A DNA stretch of 26,805 nucleotides from NCBI GenBank assembly GCA_035294325.1, contig DATGLE010000019.1, forward strand, positions 1-26,805, written 5' to 3'. Both the position numbers and the translations under genes were made by a program. Shown piece by piece: positions 8,598-16,218 of this stretch (its first letter is position 1; every line of letters starts with the position of its first letter). The DNA comes from DATGLE01 sp035294325 (GTDB lineage Bacteria; Chloroflexota; Ktedonobacteria; Ktedonobacterales; Ktedonobacteraceae). Under the pieces are notes generated by a model. It did not search any database, had not been told where the DNA came from, and saw nothing but the letters and a program-made list of their open reading frames with translations.

Positions 8598-8599
8598 CG

Positions 8600-9367
8600 A
8601 TGCTAACGAAGCGCATTATCCCCTGCCTGGACGTGGCGCGCGGGCGCGTCGTCAAGGGCGTGAATTTTGTTAATCTGCGCGATGCCGGGAACCCGGTAGA
8701 GCTTGCCGCGTATTACAATATGGAAGGGGCCGATGAAGTCGTCTTCCTGGATATTACCGCGTCGTATGAGAATCGCGCGACGATGCTTGATGTCGTGCAG
8801 CGCACCGCCGAGCAGGTCTTCATCCCTGTCACTGTCGGCGGCGGCATTCGCACCGTTGATGATATCCGCGCGACGCTGAGTGCCGGGGCCGACAAAACAT
8901 CGCTCAATACTGCTGCCGTGCAGAATCCCGACGTGCTCAGAGCGGGCGCGGAGCAGTTCGGCGCGCAGTGTATCGTGCTCGCTATCGACGCGCGCGCAAA
9001 TCCGGCGCTGCCGAGCGGCTATGAGGTTTTCATTCATGGTGGGCGCACACCGACAGGCATGGATGTGCTGGAGTGGGCGCGGCGCGGCGTGGAACTGGGC
9101 GCGGGCGAGATCTTGCTGACGAGTATGGATCGCGATGGCACCAGGCAGGGCTACGATCTGGCGCTCAACGCAAAGGTTGCCGCCGCCGTCTCTGTGCCCG
9201 TCATCGCCTCCGGGGGCGTCGGCACGCTGGAGCATCTCTACGAGGGATTGACCGCCGGGGGCGCTGATGCGGTGCTGGCGGCCTCGATCTTTCATTTTGG
9301 CGAATTGCGTATTCGTGATGTAAAGCAGTATTTACAGGCAAAGGGAGTACTGGTGCGACCATGCTGA
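8600..9367 (+). CDS. hisF: Imidazole glycerol phosphate synthase, cyclase subunit
   Basis: HisF uses ammonia from HisH to turn PRFAR into imidazole glycerol phosphate and AICAR. The 255-aa barrel starts MLTKRIIPCLDV with catalytic Asp11, has the second catalytic Asp130 in VLAIDARANP, and shows the phosphate loops TVGGGIRT and ASGGVGTLEHL and the motif TSMDRDGTRQGYD. ATG 8600 is preferred to GTG 8594, which overlaps the hisA stop: it gives the family N-terminus and leaves 8 nt after GAGAGG (8586-8591). Its stop overlaps the hisI start. Confidence 0.96.
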   Translation: MLTKRIIPCLDVARGRVVKGVNFVNLRDAGNPVELAAYYNMEGADEVVFLDITASYENRATMLDVVQRTAEQVFIPVTVGGGIRTVDDIRATLSAGADKTSLNTAAVQNPDVLRAGAEQFGAQCIVLAIDARANPALPSGYEVFIHGGRTPTGMDVLEWARRGVELGAGEILLTSMDRDGTRQGYDLALNAKVAAAVSVPVIASGGVGTLEHLYEGLTAGGADAVLAASIFHFGELRIRDVKQYLQAKGVLVRPC

Positions 9368-10344
9368 AATTTGATCGCCAGGGCCTGATACCCGCCGTGG
9401 TCCAGGATGACGCCAGCAGCGAGGTGCTGATGGTGGCCTTTATGAACGAGGAGGCGCTGCGACTGACATGTGAAACGGGCTATACGCACTTCTTCAGCCG
9501 TTCCCGTAATGCCATCTGGCGCAAAGGCGAGCAATCGGGCAACGTCCAGCAGGTACGCGCCATTTTTGTGAATTGCGAAGAGAACAGCGTGCTGGTTCGC
9601 GTCGTCCAGCATGGAGGGGCAGCCTGCCACGAGGGCTACCGCAGTTGCTACTATCGCCGCCTGCTCCCCGGCGATGCTTATGAGACGGTAGCCGAGCGCG
9701 TCTTTGATCCGGCGCTGGTCTACGCGGCTGCCGGTAGCGCTGCGGAGCCGGATGGGGTCACTGGCGCGACTGCCAGCGGTTCGCATATAGCCACGAAAGT
9801 GAGGCCGGCGGAGATGCAAGAGCTAGAGCAAAAGTTAGAGACGGAGATGCGCCAGCTTTACGGCGTCTATCTCTACCTGCGCGACCACGATCTGAGTGAA
9901 GAGTCGAACACGTCGCGCCTGCTGCAAGAGCGCAGCCAGAGCTATCTCGTCTCGCGCCTGGGCGATGAGCTACAGGAGCTGGCCGATGTGCAGAGCGGCG
10001 ACCATATGCATTCCGGGCGCCGCGCCGACACCATTCTGGAGGGGAGCCAGGTAGGCTACTGGCTCTTCTTGCTCGCCTCCGGCAGCAACATCCCCTACAA
10101 CGATTTCGCGCCGCATGCCGCGCTCTTAGAGGGCTATCGCGGGCAATATAGCGAGAGCAAGACCATAGAGCAGCGCGAGGAATGCCTGGAACTGGTATCG
10201 TCGAGCGCGCCTGCTCAGGTTGCGCGTGGACTGCAACTCGGCTTCGCGCTGGTCGGCTGGGCCTGCGCCGAATCCGGCGTCAGCCCGCTCGAACCGTCCG
10301 AGTACGACCTGGAGCAGATGCGCCGCAAGGGGCTGGTCAAATAA
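9361..10344 (+). CDS. hisI: Phosphoribosyl-AMP cyclohydrolase with divergent HisE-like C-terminal domain
   Basis: The first 110 or so residues are HisI, which opens the adenine ring of PR-AMP: VLMVAFMNEEAL, AIWRKGEQSGNVQ and the zinc-ligand cysteines Cys72, Cys89 and Cys96 (NCEEN, ACHEGYRSC). The usual D-C-D-x-D metal acidic residues read N-C-E-E-N. The last 190 residues are helical; RLGDELQELADV followed by ILEGSQVGYWLFLLASG resembles the HisE/MazG pyrophosphohydrolase pattern, but the second half of the ExxE..ExxD signature is altered and the domain is longer than HisE. It could supply the missing HisE step. ATG 9361 overlaps hisF by 7 nt. It is the last operon gene. Confidence 0.88.
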   Translation: MLKFDRQGLIPAVVQDDASSEVLMVAFMNEEALRLTCETGYTHFFSRSRNAIWRKGEQSGNVQQVRAIFVNCEENSVLVRVVQHGGAACHEGYRSCYYRRLLPGDAYETVAERVFDPALVYAAAGSAAEPDGVTGATASGSHIATKVRPAEMQELEQKLETEMRQLYGVYLYLRDHDLSEESNTSRLLQERSQSYLVSRLGDELQELADVQSGDHMHSGRRADTILEGSQVGYWLFLLASGSNIPYNDFAPHAALLEGYRGQYSESKTIEQREECLELVSSSAPAQVARGLQLGFALVGWACAESGVSPLEPSEYDLEQMRRKGLVK

Positions 10345-10354
10345 AAGGAATATT

Positions 10355-10429
10355 TTGTGCTGTGCAAGGGCAGGCGTGAAACGCCTGCCCTTGCACAGCA
10401 CAATAAATGAAGACGAGCGCCACAGGCGC
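10355..10429 (+). repeat. Interspersed hairpin-plus-tail repeat, copy B
   Basis: A perfect 23-bp inverted repeat (10355-10377 with 10381-10403) has a 3-nt loop. It is followed by TGAAG and a small GCGCC-aca-GGCGC palindrome (10408-10429), the same order as the repeats near 19.6 and 21.7 kb, though the tail is less conserved. It lies 10 nt after the hisI stop and might also end operon transcription, but no T-run follows the stem on the + strand. Confidence 0.65.
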
Positions 10430-10459
10430 GAGGCACCGATAAGGAGAGGGAAGGATCGC

Positions 10460-11200
10460 ATGAGTTCCTTGCAAGCCGTGATCTTCGATCTGGGTGGTAC
10501 GCTCATCGACTGGCCCGACTGGGACGAGGATATAGAGCGGCGCTGGGCACTATCCTATGACTACCTCACAACGAACTTGCCGGCAAGGCACTGGCCCGAA
10601 TGCGGCGCGTATGTGGAGGCAATGCGCGAGGCCGAGAAGAATCACTGGCTGCGGGTGGTCGAGCAGCAGACGAGCAGCACACCCACCGAACTGTTGCGCG
10701 AAGGTTTCCAGCGTCTGGGCTGCCAGGTGAGCGATCAAGAACTACTCATTGCGCTGGACGGCTATGGGCGCGCGGTCAATGGCTGGGCGATCATCTTTCC
10801 CGATGCTATCCCCACCCTTCAAGAATTGCGCAGGCGCGGCTACCGGCTTGGCCTGCTCTCCAATACCTGGTGGGCCTCCGAATGGCATAACGCCGACCTC
10901 GCGGCCCACGGGCTGGCGCCTCTGCTCGATGAGATCGTCTACACCTCCGACCTGCCGCACTCCAAGCCGCATCCATCCGTATTCCAGGAGGTCACGGGGC
11001 GTCTTGGCGTCACGCCCGGCGCCTGCGTCATGGTCGGAGATCGCCTGATCGACGATATCTCCGGCGCGCTTGGCGTGGGCATGCGCGCCGTGTGGAAGAA
11101 GACCAGCTATCCCTGGCCCGAGCCGGAGCAGATTACTCCCACCGCCATCATCACCCACCTTGCCGAACTGCTGCCGCTGCTCGATCAGTGGCAGCATTGA
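10460..11200 (+). CDS. HAD-superfamily hydrolase
   Basis: A 246-aa haloacid-dehalogenase-type phosphohydrolase of unknown substrate. Motif I is VIFDLGGTLIDW, so the nucleophile aspartate is present while the +2 aspartate is Gly, as in many HAD-IA members. A helical cap covers about residues 20-110. Motif II is LLSNTWW, motif III lysine is in SKPHPSVF, and motif IV is VMVGDRLIDDISGA. ATG 10460 is supported by GGAGAGGG (10443-10450). It lies 115 nt after hisI beyond a hairpin repeat, so co-transcription is uncertain. A role as an additional histidinol-phosphatase candidate is possible but not shown. Confidence 0.88.
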   Translation: MSSLQAVIFDLGGTLIDWPDWDEDIERRWALSYDYLTTNLPARHWPECGAYVEAMREAEKNHWLRVVEQQTSSTPTELLREGFQRLGCQVSDQELLIALDGYGRAVNGWAIIFPDAIPTLQELRRRGYRLGLLSNTWWASEWHNADLAAHGLAPLLDEIVYTSDLPHSKPHPSVFQEVTGRLGVTPGACVMVGDRLIDDISGALGVGMRAVWKKTSYPWPEPEQITPTAIITHLAELLPLLDQWQH

Positions 11201-11282
11201 ATACAGCTACTACGTAGAACGAGCAGGATGCGCGCCTGGAGATTGGCGTTCGATGGCACAGCCCTCGTCTCCGCGCGGTGTG

Positions 11283-11307
11283 AAAAGGGCGGCCACGAGG
11301 GCCGCCC
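11283..11307 (-). terminator. Intrinsic terminator of the ABC-transporter operon
   Basis: On the minus strand a perfect 8-bp GC stem GGGCGGCC/GGCCGCCC (11287-11294 with 11300-11307, 5-nt loop) is followed by TTTTC. It lies just past the permease stop and between two converging genes. Confidence 0.8.
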
Positions 11308-11312
11308 CTGCG

Positions 11313-12350
11313 TTATGGGCGCTCGGTGCCAATCAGGCGGGCCAGCGCCAGGGCGATCAAAATGATGAAGCCATCGGCGGCGTCGATCCAGAAGGTCTGG
11401 ATCTGCGAAAGGACCAGGATATTTGTGACCAGCGCCAGCAGGATGACGCCGGTGAGAGCGCCAACCATGCGCCCGCGCCCTCCGTCCAGGGAGATACCGC
11501 CAATGACAGCGGCTGCGAAAACCGTGAAGATGAGATTGTTGCCCTGACTGGCGGTGACGGCCACCACCTGGCCCGCTGTCATCAGGCCGGCGAGCGCAGC
11601 CAGGAAGCTTGCCACAATGAAGACGCCGATACGAATGCGATCCACATGGATACCCGCCGCGCGCGCTGCCTCTATATTGCCGCCAATGGCATAGATCGCG
11701 CGCCCGACGCGGTGATATTTCAGGAAGAGCGCCGAGAGCAGGAAGATCGCGCCAGTTACCCAGACGGAGACGGGAATACCCAGCAAGAACTGCGCGCCCA
11801 GATAGGTGAACGCGGGAGGCAAAAAGTAGATGGTGCGCCCGCTCACGATGCCCACCTGAATACCGGCCAGCAGGATCAGCATAGCCAGCGTGAAGATGAA
11901 GGCATTGAAGCCCAGCTTGATCACCAGGAAGCCGTTAAAGGCGCCCACGGCCAGCCCGATCAGCAGGACGATGGCAATGCCAATGAATGGATTCCAGTTG
12001 GTACCCAGACCCTGGCCGTTCGTCGGCACGATCAGCCAGGCGCCCACCATCGGTGCCAGGCCATACGTTGATTGCAGAGAGAGATCAAACTTGCCGGTCA
12101 GCAGGATCAGAGTCTCGGCCACCACGACGGCGCCTAATGCAGCGGACTGCTGGGCGACATTGATGAAATTAGAGGCGGTGAAAAAGGCCGGATTCACAAA
12201 AGAGCCAGCGATGATGAGCAGGACGATCACCGGAAGCAAGGTCAGTTCCCGAATCCAGCCAGTCACAATGTGCTGGCCCTGACGCCGCAGCGCCCAGGCC
12301 CCCGCTGACCCGGAGTGTTCGATAGGGCGCTCTACTGTTGACTTACCCAT
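11313..12350 (-). CDS. Sugar-type ABC transporter permease (RbsC-like)
   Basis: The inner-membrane channel subunit of a CUT2/ribose-type importer, 345 aa with about 8-10 hydrophobic segments. Recognisable family stretches are NFINVAQQSAALGAVVVAET, GRAIYAIGGNIEAARAAGI (the ATPase-coupling loop) and VIGGISLDGGRGRMVGALTG. ATG 12350 is preceded by AAGGAGGG. It is the last gene of the cluster, 12 nt after the ATPase, and is followed by a terminator. The substrate cannot be told from sequence; this class carries ribose, xylose, galactose, autoinducer-2 or inositol. Confidence 0.92.
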   Translation of the reverse strand: MGKSTVERPIEHSGSAGAWALRRQGQHIVTGWIRELTLLPVIVLLIIAGSFVNPAFFTASNFINVAQQSAALGAVVVAETLILLTGKFDLSLQSTYGLAPMVGAWLIVPTNGQGLGTNWNPFIGIAIVLLIGLAVGAFNGFLVIKLGFNAFIFTLAMLILLAGIQVGIVSGRTIYFLPPAFTYLGAQFLLGIPVSVWVTGAIFLLSALFLKYHRVGRAIYAIGGNIEAARAAGIHVDRIRIGVFIVASFLAALAGLMTAGQVVAVTASQGNNLIFTVFAAAVIGGISLDGGRGRMVGALTGVILLALVTNILVLSQIQTFWIDAADGFIILIALALARLIGTERP

Positions 12351-12362
12351 GCTGATCCCTCC

Positions 12363-13928
12363 TTAACTTATGCCATCTTCCCGCGCGGATGCCGGCTCCA
12401 GGCCCTCAATCGCCGCGATCAGCTCATGCTGGTCCCAGGGCGGCTGGCGGTATTCCCTGACCAGTCTTCCCCTGACCATAACCAGCAGGCGCGTACAGAT
12501 GCGCAGGTCTTCCAGGTCGTCAGAGACCAGCAGCACCGCCGCGCCGCCATCGCGGGCCGCAGCGATCACGTTGAGCAGCGTTTCCTTCGCGGCCACATCC
12601 ACGCCAACCGTCGGAGTAACCACTACCAGCACTGCCGGGCGCTGCGCTAGCGCCCGGCCTACCACGACCTTCTGCTGATTGCCTCCACTCAGTTGCCCGG
12701 CCTGCTGGCTGAGGCTGCTGGCAACGATGTCCAGTTGCTTCACCAGGGTGTTCGCGACTGCATCGCGGCCTGAGCGCGAGACGATGCCCCATCGTGATAG
12801 GCGGTCAAGGATGCATAACGTCAGGTTCTCGCCCACTCCCAGGGAAGGGATGAAGCCCTGTGCATGACGATCCTCCGGTACGTAGGCGATGCCCCTGCGC
12901 AGCGTTGCATCCACCCGGCCCGTGCGGATCGGCTTGCCATCCAGCCTGATTTCGCCTGAAGATGGCTTCACCAGCCCGACGACGGCCTGGGCTGCCGTCG
13001 CGCTGCCCGATCCCTGCAATCCAACCAGGCCAACGCACTCGCCTGCATGCACCGCAAAGCTCACGTCCTGCACCGGGCCGAGCGTGGCCGGGACGCACAA
13101 CCGCGAGACCTCGAGCCGTGGTCGCCCCGATGCCACGACGGGTGGGGGGGCCGCGTTCTCCACGGCCCGCTGTGGTGCGGCACCAACCATAGCCTCGACC
13201 AGTTGATCCTGCGCGATCTCTCCGACTGGCGCGCTCAGCACACGCTGCCCGTCGCGCAGCACTGTCACGCGGTCACACACCTCATAGATCTCCTCCAGAT
13301 GATGGGAGATATAGAGGATGCCAACGCCGCTCGCTTTGAGGCGGCGAATTCTCTCAAACAGGCCCTCGATGGCGGCCTTCTCCAGCGAGGCAGTCGGCTC
13401 ATCGAGGATCAGGAAGCGCGCCCCAACCGAAAGAGCGCGCACAATCTCGACTACCTGGCGCTGCTCAACGGTGAGATTCTGCGCCAGATGGTTAACGTCC
13501 AGATCGAAGCCCCATTCGAGCATGACCTGGCGTGCATGTGAACGCATGGCGCGCCAGTTGATGAGGCCGTGGTCATTGCCCGGTTGGCGATTGAGGAAGA
13601 TGTTCTCGGCGACTGTAAGCCAGGGTACCACCATCGGTTTCTGATAAACGCATGCCACCCGGCGCTGCCAGGCGGCGCGATCAGCCAGGGCCGGCGCCGC
13701 TTCGCCCCCGAGTCTGACCGAACCACGGTCGGGTCGCAGCAGACCGGTGAAGATCGCTACCAGGGTGGATTTTCCAGCGCCGTTGCGCCCGACCAGCGCG
13801 TGGCACTCGCCGGCAGCGACGCTGAGCGATACATCGCTCAGCGCCTGCGTTTCGCCAAAGGCTTTCCAGATACCCTGTGCCATGCCAACAGGGGCCGCTG
13901 CAAAGGCCGGACCGCCATCAGATCCCAT
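12363..13928 (-). CDS. Sugar-type ABC transporter ATPase, double cassette (RbsA-like)
   Basis: A 521-aa protein with two nucleotide-binding domains. NBD1 has Walker A GRNGAGKST (about 47-55), the family's degenerate signature NLTVEQRQVVEI and an intact Walker B FLILDEPTASLE. NBD2 has a degenerate Walker A GLQGSGSAT without the lysine, which is normal for RbsA, and an intact signature QLSGGNQQK. Its Walker B is VLVVVTPTVGVDV, so the usual Asp-Glu pair is lost. ATPase activity should therefore rest on NBD1. GGAGG precedes ATG 13928. It is flanked by the binding protein and permease genes. Confidence 0.93.
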   Translation of the reverse strand: MGSDGGPAFAAAPVGMAQGIWKAFGETQALSDVSLSVAAGECHALVGRNGAGKSTLVAIFTGLLRPDRGSVRLGGEAAPALADRAAWQRRVACVYQKPMVVPWLTVAENIFLNRQPGNDHGLINWRAMRSHARQVMLEWGFDLDVNHLAQNLTVEQRQVVEIVRALSVGARFLILDEPTASLEKAAIEGLFERIRRLKASGVGILYISHHLEEIYEVCDRVTVLRDGQRVLSAPVGEIAQDQLVEAMVGAAPQRAVENAAPPPVVASGRPRLEVSRLCVPATLGPVQDVSFAVHAGECVGLVGLQGSGSATAAQAVVGLVKPSSGEIRLDGKPIRTGRVDATLRRGIAYVPEDRHAQGFIPSLGVGENLTLCILDRLSRWGIVSRSGRDAVANTLVKQLDIVASSLSQQAGQLSGGNQQKVVVGRALAQRPAVLVVVTPTVGVDVAAKETLLNVIAAARDGGAAVLLVSDDLEDLRICTRLLVMVRGRLVREYRQPPWDQHELIAAIEGLEPASAREDGIS

Positions 13929-13979
13929 TTATGAAGCCTCCGTTCTCAGATCCGCCGTCATGCTTCTGAGCACATGCAC

Positions 13980-15071
13980 TTATGAAGTAGACTGCGAGCT
14001 ATTGCCCCAGAGGTTGGGATCGTTCACGTTGCTCTTATCCACTATAGGGGCAGGCAGCGCGTCCTCAAGGTTGCCGTCCAGGCTGATGATCTTGCTATTG
14101 TGGTCGGTAGTCTCGCCGGCTGAATACGTCTTCCCTTCGAGTGCCTGCTGCGCATAGAAGACGGCGTACTGCGCATAGGCATTGGCCGGCTGCGAAATGG
14201 TCGCATCGAGTTCGCCTGAGCGGATCAGAGCGTGTTCATGCGGCACGCCGTCGTTTCCAACCAGAACGATGTGCGACGAGTTACCCACCGGGGCGAACCT
14301 GCTGGCGGCCTTCTCGGCGGCGATGATGCCGTCCTCGGGTGCGCTCCACTGCACGTAAATACCCCTGAGGTCCGGGTATGTGCTCAACGCCGTCTTGGCA
14401 TCGTTGACGGCGGTTGGCGTATCCCATTTCGTCGCGTACTGAGCTATCTGGAAGCTCGGATAGTTCGCCTTGAGATACTGAATGCAGCCGTTGGTGCGAT
14501 CCTGGCCGTTCAGGGAGGCCAGATCCCCTTCCAGGACCGCGATGTGGCCGGTTTTGCTGGTGGCGTGCGTGGCGATGTACTGGCACGATTTCTGACCGTA
14601 GGCTATGTTGTCGGCGCGCACGATCATAAAAACCTTACCGCTGCTCGGCGCAACGTCCACGCTCACCACAGGGATATTCTTGCTGGCGGCGTAATCGAGT
14701 GCGGGCGCAATAGCGGCGCTGTCCACCGGATTGACGATGAGCGCCTGAGCGCCCTCCTGGATCAGCGTATGAATGTCCGTAATCTGCTGGGCGGCATTGT
14801 TGTTGGCGACCAGCGGACCGATCAGCGTAGCATTGTACTGGGCAGCGAACTTTTTCTCATACGAAATATAGTTCGTCCAGAAGTCAGTATTGTTGAAGGT
14901 CAGCGAAACGCCGAGCTTGAAGTTTGCGCCTGGTGCGAGCTTGCCCCCGGACGCCGATGTCGCGCCTGATGTCGATGTGGTGCCCGACGTGCCACCACAC
15001 GCCGCTAGCACAAGCGCAACGACGACGAGTGCGGCCAGTGCTCGCAGACAATATGCGAACTGCGCTTTCAC
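13980..15071 (-). CDS. Substrate-binding lipoprotein of sugar-type ABC transporter
   Basis: A 363-aa periplasmic-binding-protein type I fold (Peripla_BP_4-like). The start is GTG 15071, with GGAAGGAG 6 nt upstream. The signal peptide ALVVVALVLAAC has a lipobox with Cys25, followed by a Gly/Ser/Thr linker, so the protein should be lipid-anchored outside the membrane. Core motifs include FKLGVSLTFNNTDFWTNY, IQEGAQALIVNPVDSAAIAP, IPVVSVDV and IVLVGNDG. It is the first transporter gene after iclR and captures the unknown substrate. A longer frame to 15131 lacks a ribosome site and would bury the signal peptide. Confidence 0.92.
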   Translation of the reverse strand: MKAQFAYCLRALAALVVVALVLAACGGTSGTTSTSGATSASGGKLAPGANFKLGVSLTFNNTDFWTNYISYEKKFAAQYNATLIGPLVANNNAAQQITDIHTLIQEGAQALIVNPVDSAAIAPALDYAASKNIPVVSVDVAPSSGKVFMIVRADNIAYGQKSCQYIATHATSKTGHIAVLEGDLASLNGQDRTNGCIQYLKANYPSFQIAQYATKWDTPTAVNDAKTALSTYPDLRGIYVQWSAPEDGIIAAEKAASRFAPVGNSSHIVLVGNDGVPHEHALIRSGELDATISQPANAYAQYAVFYAQQALEGKTYSAGETTDHNSKIISLDGNLEDALPAPIVDKSNVNDPNLWGNSSQSTS

Positions 15072-15234
15072 AGTGTTCTCCTTCCGGTTTTCCCGGTCGC
15101 ATGGTTCTCTTAACTGGCACAAAGACATCACTATCGCCGCCTGTAATTAAAAGCAGGCATTGAAGATCTTGCAAGCGGCATGCCGGCATGTATGGTTAAA
15201 CCTTATGTCTGCATTATAAAATCGCCTCCTTTCC

Positions 15235-16026
15235 TTAAGCACCTCCCTGCTGCATGGCATAACCGAGCCGGCGCGATAACTCGCGGGCGCTTGCCTGTGC
15301 CTGCCGGGCGAGCGCCGCCACCCGCTGCTCATCCATGCGCGTAATCGGCGCCGAGATGCTGAGTGCGGCAGTGATAAGGCCGTTAGCATTATAGACGGGC
15401 ACACCTACGCAGCGTACCTCCTCCAGCGTTTCGCCCCAATCGACGGCATAGCCGCGCATTCGCACCTGCGCCAGTTCTTGCTTCAATTCGTCCAGACTGA
15501 TGATTGTGCGCGTTGTCAGGCGCTCCAGCGCGACCCCGGCGTACAACTCATCGATGATCGTATCGGAGAGACCGCTGAGCAGTACCTTGCCCAATGAGGT
15601 TGCATGTGCGGGGACCTGCTCCCCGACTTCGGCGACCAGGCGCAGAGGATAGGTGCCTTCCTGCTTCCCAATGTAAAGGATAGAGCGACCTCGCAGGATG
15701 GCGAGTTGCACGGTTTCGCCGCAGGCATGCACAAGTTCCGCCGCCACCGTATGGAACTCGGTAAGCAGGTTCGTGTGCCGCGCGTATGCCGACCCGATCA
15801 CGAGCGTCTGCGGACCGAGGGTGTAGCGCTTCGTAACAAGGTCTTTCTCGATGAAGCCGCGCTGCTGCATCGTGCTCAGGACGACGAAGAGGCTGCTCTT
15901 CGCTTCATCCAGGGCGCGGCTCAACTCGCTGATACCCATGCCGTCGGGATGATGCACGAGTAATTCCAGTATGGAAAGCGCGCGCTCAACCGAGGGCGAG
16001 GTCGATCTTGATACCTGCAATTTCAT
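15235..16026 (-). CDS. IclR-family transcriptional regulator
   Basis: A 263-aa regulator with an N-terminal winged helix (SPSVERALSILELL, GISELSRALDEAKSSLFVVLSTMQQRGFI) and a C-terminal effector-binding domain (HATSLGKVLLSGL, RGYAVDWGETLEEVRCVGVPVYN, ALSISAP). It lies 163 nt upstream of the binding-protein gene in the same direction, so it probably senses the transported compound or a product. ATG 16026 is chosen because the mapped promoter predicts a transcript start near 16063, leaving a short leader; a TTG at 16059 would be almost leaderless. No clear Shine-Dalgarno is seen. Confidence 0.92.
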   Translation of the reverse strand: MKLQVSRSTSPSVERALSILELLVHHPDGMGISELSRALDEAKSSLFVVLSTMQQRGFIEKDLVTKRYTLGPQTLVIGSAYARHTNLLTEFHTVAAELVHACGETVQLAILRGRSILYIGKQEGTYPLRLVAEVGEQVPAHATSLGKVLLSGLSDTIIDELYAGVALERLTTRTIISLDELKQELAQVRMRGYAVDWGETLEEVRCVGVPVYNANGLITAALSISAPITRMDEQRVAALARQAQASARELSRRLGYAMQQGGA

Positions 16027-16030
16027 CAGA

Positions 16031-16050
16031 TTGTTCGTAATTACAAACAA
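16031..16050. promoter_or_regulatory. Palindromic operator candidate for the IclR regulator
   Basis: TTGTTCGTAATTACAAACAA is a 20-bp palindrome with only one mismatched pair (16036/16045). It lies just downstream of the iclR promoter and immediately before its start codon, where binding would repress the gene. IclR proteins commonly bind such palindromes, but the assignment is by position. Confidence 0.6.
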
Positions 16051-16069
16051 CGTTCCCAATTATGAATAA

Positions 16070-16098
16070 ACTATAGCTTCCAGGATAATGCCTGTCAA
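16070..16098 (-). promoter_or_regulatory. Sigma-70-type promoter of iclR
   Basis: On the minus strand TTGACA (16098-16093), a 17-bp spacer and TATAGT (16075-16070) form a near-consensus promoter with expected start near 16063. Confidence 0.75.
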
Positions 16099-16140
16099 GG
16101 GAGTAATCTTTAAATTGCTGTGCAAAGGTCTACCATACTA

Positions 16141-16170
16141 TCGACAAATATCCTCCCTGCCATGTATCAT
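16141..16170 (+). promoter_or_regulatory. Possible promoter of the flavin monooxygenase
   Basis: TCGACA (16141-16146), an 18-bp spacer and TATCAT (16165-16170) give a moderate sigma-70 match about 50 nt upstream of the start codon. It is divergent from the iclR promoter. Confidence 0.45.
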
Positions 16171-16218
16171 AAAAAGAGATAACGAAAGTGCTGCCTTGTT
16201 CAGAACAGGAGAAGGGCG

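Noticed and set aside
10220..10459. N-terminal extension of the HAD hydrolase
   Set aside because: Would overlap hisI and span the hairpin repeat. ATG 10460 starts at the HAD core with a Shine-Dalgarno.
11070..12071. 333-codon + strand frame opposite the permease
   Set aside because: Translation is rich in Gln, Asp, Arg and Gly, typical of the complement of membrane-protein codons. The minus-strand permease explains the region.
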